A DNA stretch of 5,956 nucleotides from CAYSIX01 sp964431205 (lineage in GTDB: Bacteria > Planctomycetota > Phycisphaerae > Phycisphaerales > Phycisphaeraceae). This document shows positions 5,671 to 5,956 of the stretch, piece after piece. How positions within the stretch are numbered: the first letter of the stretch is position 1; every line of letters begins with the position of its first letter. The stretch is taken from the NCBI GenBank assembly GCA_964431205.1, contig CAYSIX010000237.1, forward strand, positions 1 through 5,956, given 5' to 3'. A model generated the notes under the pieces. The model was not told the DNA's origin, searched no databases, and worked only from the letters and a program-made list of their open reading frames with translations. The translations under genes were made by a program, and so were the position numbers.

Positions 5671-5956
5671 ATGAAAGTGCTCGTGGTCAACTGCGGCAGC
5701 TCCTCGATCAAGTATCAGTTGTTCGAGATGCCCGGCCAGCGCGTGCTCTCGAAGGGGCTGGTCGAGCGGATCGGTGAGGACGCCTCGGCGATGCGGTACA
5801 GCCACGACGGCCGGCAACACAGCGCAAGCTGCGCCGTCCGCGACCACGAGGAGGCGATGGCCCTGATCCTCGAGACGCTGGTTCACGGCGAGGGCGGGGT
5901 CCTCTCGGACATCGGTGAGATCGAGGCCGTCGGCCACCGCGTCGTGCACGGCGGCG
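5671..5956 (+). CDS. ackA: Acetate kinase, N-terminal part (runs off the window)
   Basis: Interconverts acetyl-phosphate + ADP and acetate + ATP; partner of Pta. The first 95 codons of a protein normally ~400 residues long are present. They contain the ASKHA-fold phosphate loop VVNCGSSSIKYQLF, with N7, S10, S12 and K14 at the same positions as in the Methanosarcina thermophila enzyme, and GHRVVHGG near the window end, with R90 corresponding to its essential R91. No frameshift or stop is seen. The gene starts 5 bp after pta and the two are surely co-transcribed. In this cluster it could produce ATP and acetate from acetyl-CoA, or run in reverse to activate acetate released from N-acetylated sugars; direction cannot be told from sequence. 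Confidence 0.95.
   Translation, partial: MKVLVVNCGSSSIKYQLFEMPGQRVLSKGLVERIGEDASAMRYSHDGRQHSASCAVRDHEEAMALILETLVHGEGGVLSDIGEIEAVGHRVVHGG

Overview
The window is a very GC-rich stretch of bacterial chromosome, probably from a metagenome scaffold because it contains a run of ten Ns. Every recognisable gene is on the + strand. GC-ending codons, a glucosamine-6-phosphate deaminase fused to a PIG-L/LmbE deacetylase domain (a type I associate with Bacteroidetes and Planctomycetes), tandem ROK genes and a single-domain Pta together suggest Planctomycetota, possibly Phycisphaerae. This placement is an inference, not proof.

Layout: (1) the 3' end of a ROK-family sugar kinase or regulator (3-320); (2) a 63-bp AT-richer gap with a near-consensus sigma70 promoter (337-365) overlapped by a 29-bp interrupted palindrome (346-374), a strong operator candidate; (3) a complete NagC/XylR-type ROK repressor (384-1541); (4) a 660-residue NagB-PIG-L fusion (1632-3614); (5) a second, stand-alone NagB (3725-4624) whose 5' end is disrupted by the N gap and about 93 bp of unrelated sequence, bounded by a 14-bp direct repeat; (6) phosphate acetyltransferase pta (4676-5665); (7) the first 95 codons of acetate kinase ackA (5671 to the window end).

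The genes read as an amino-sugar catabolic cluster. A ROK repressor would sense an amino-sugar ligand. The fusion protein could deacetylate and deaminate an N-acetylglucosamine derivative, and the canonical NagB would convert glucosamine-6-P to fructose-6-P plus ammonia. Pta and AckA interconvert acetyl-CoA, acetyl-phosphate and acetate, which could handle the acetate released by deacetylation. The coupling is inferred from gene order and known family chemistry.

I found no RNA gene, CRISPR array, insertion sequence or clearly undescribed system. The points most worth a second look are the promoter/operator module, the altered active-site residue in the fusion protein, the degenerate zinc motif of the repressor and the suspicious junction in the second nagB.
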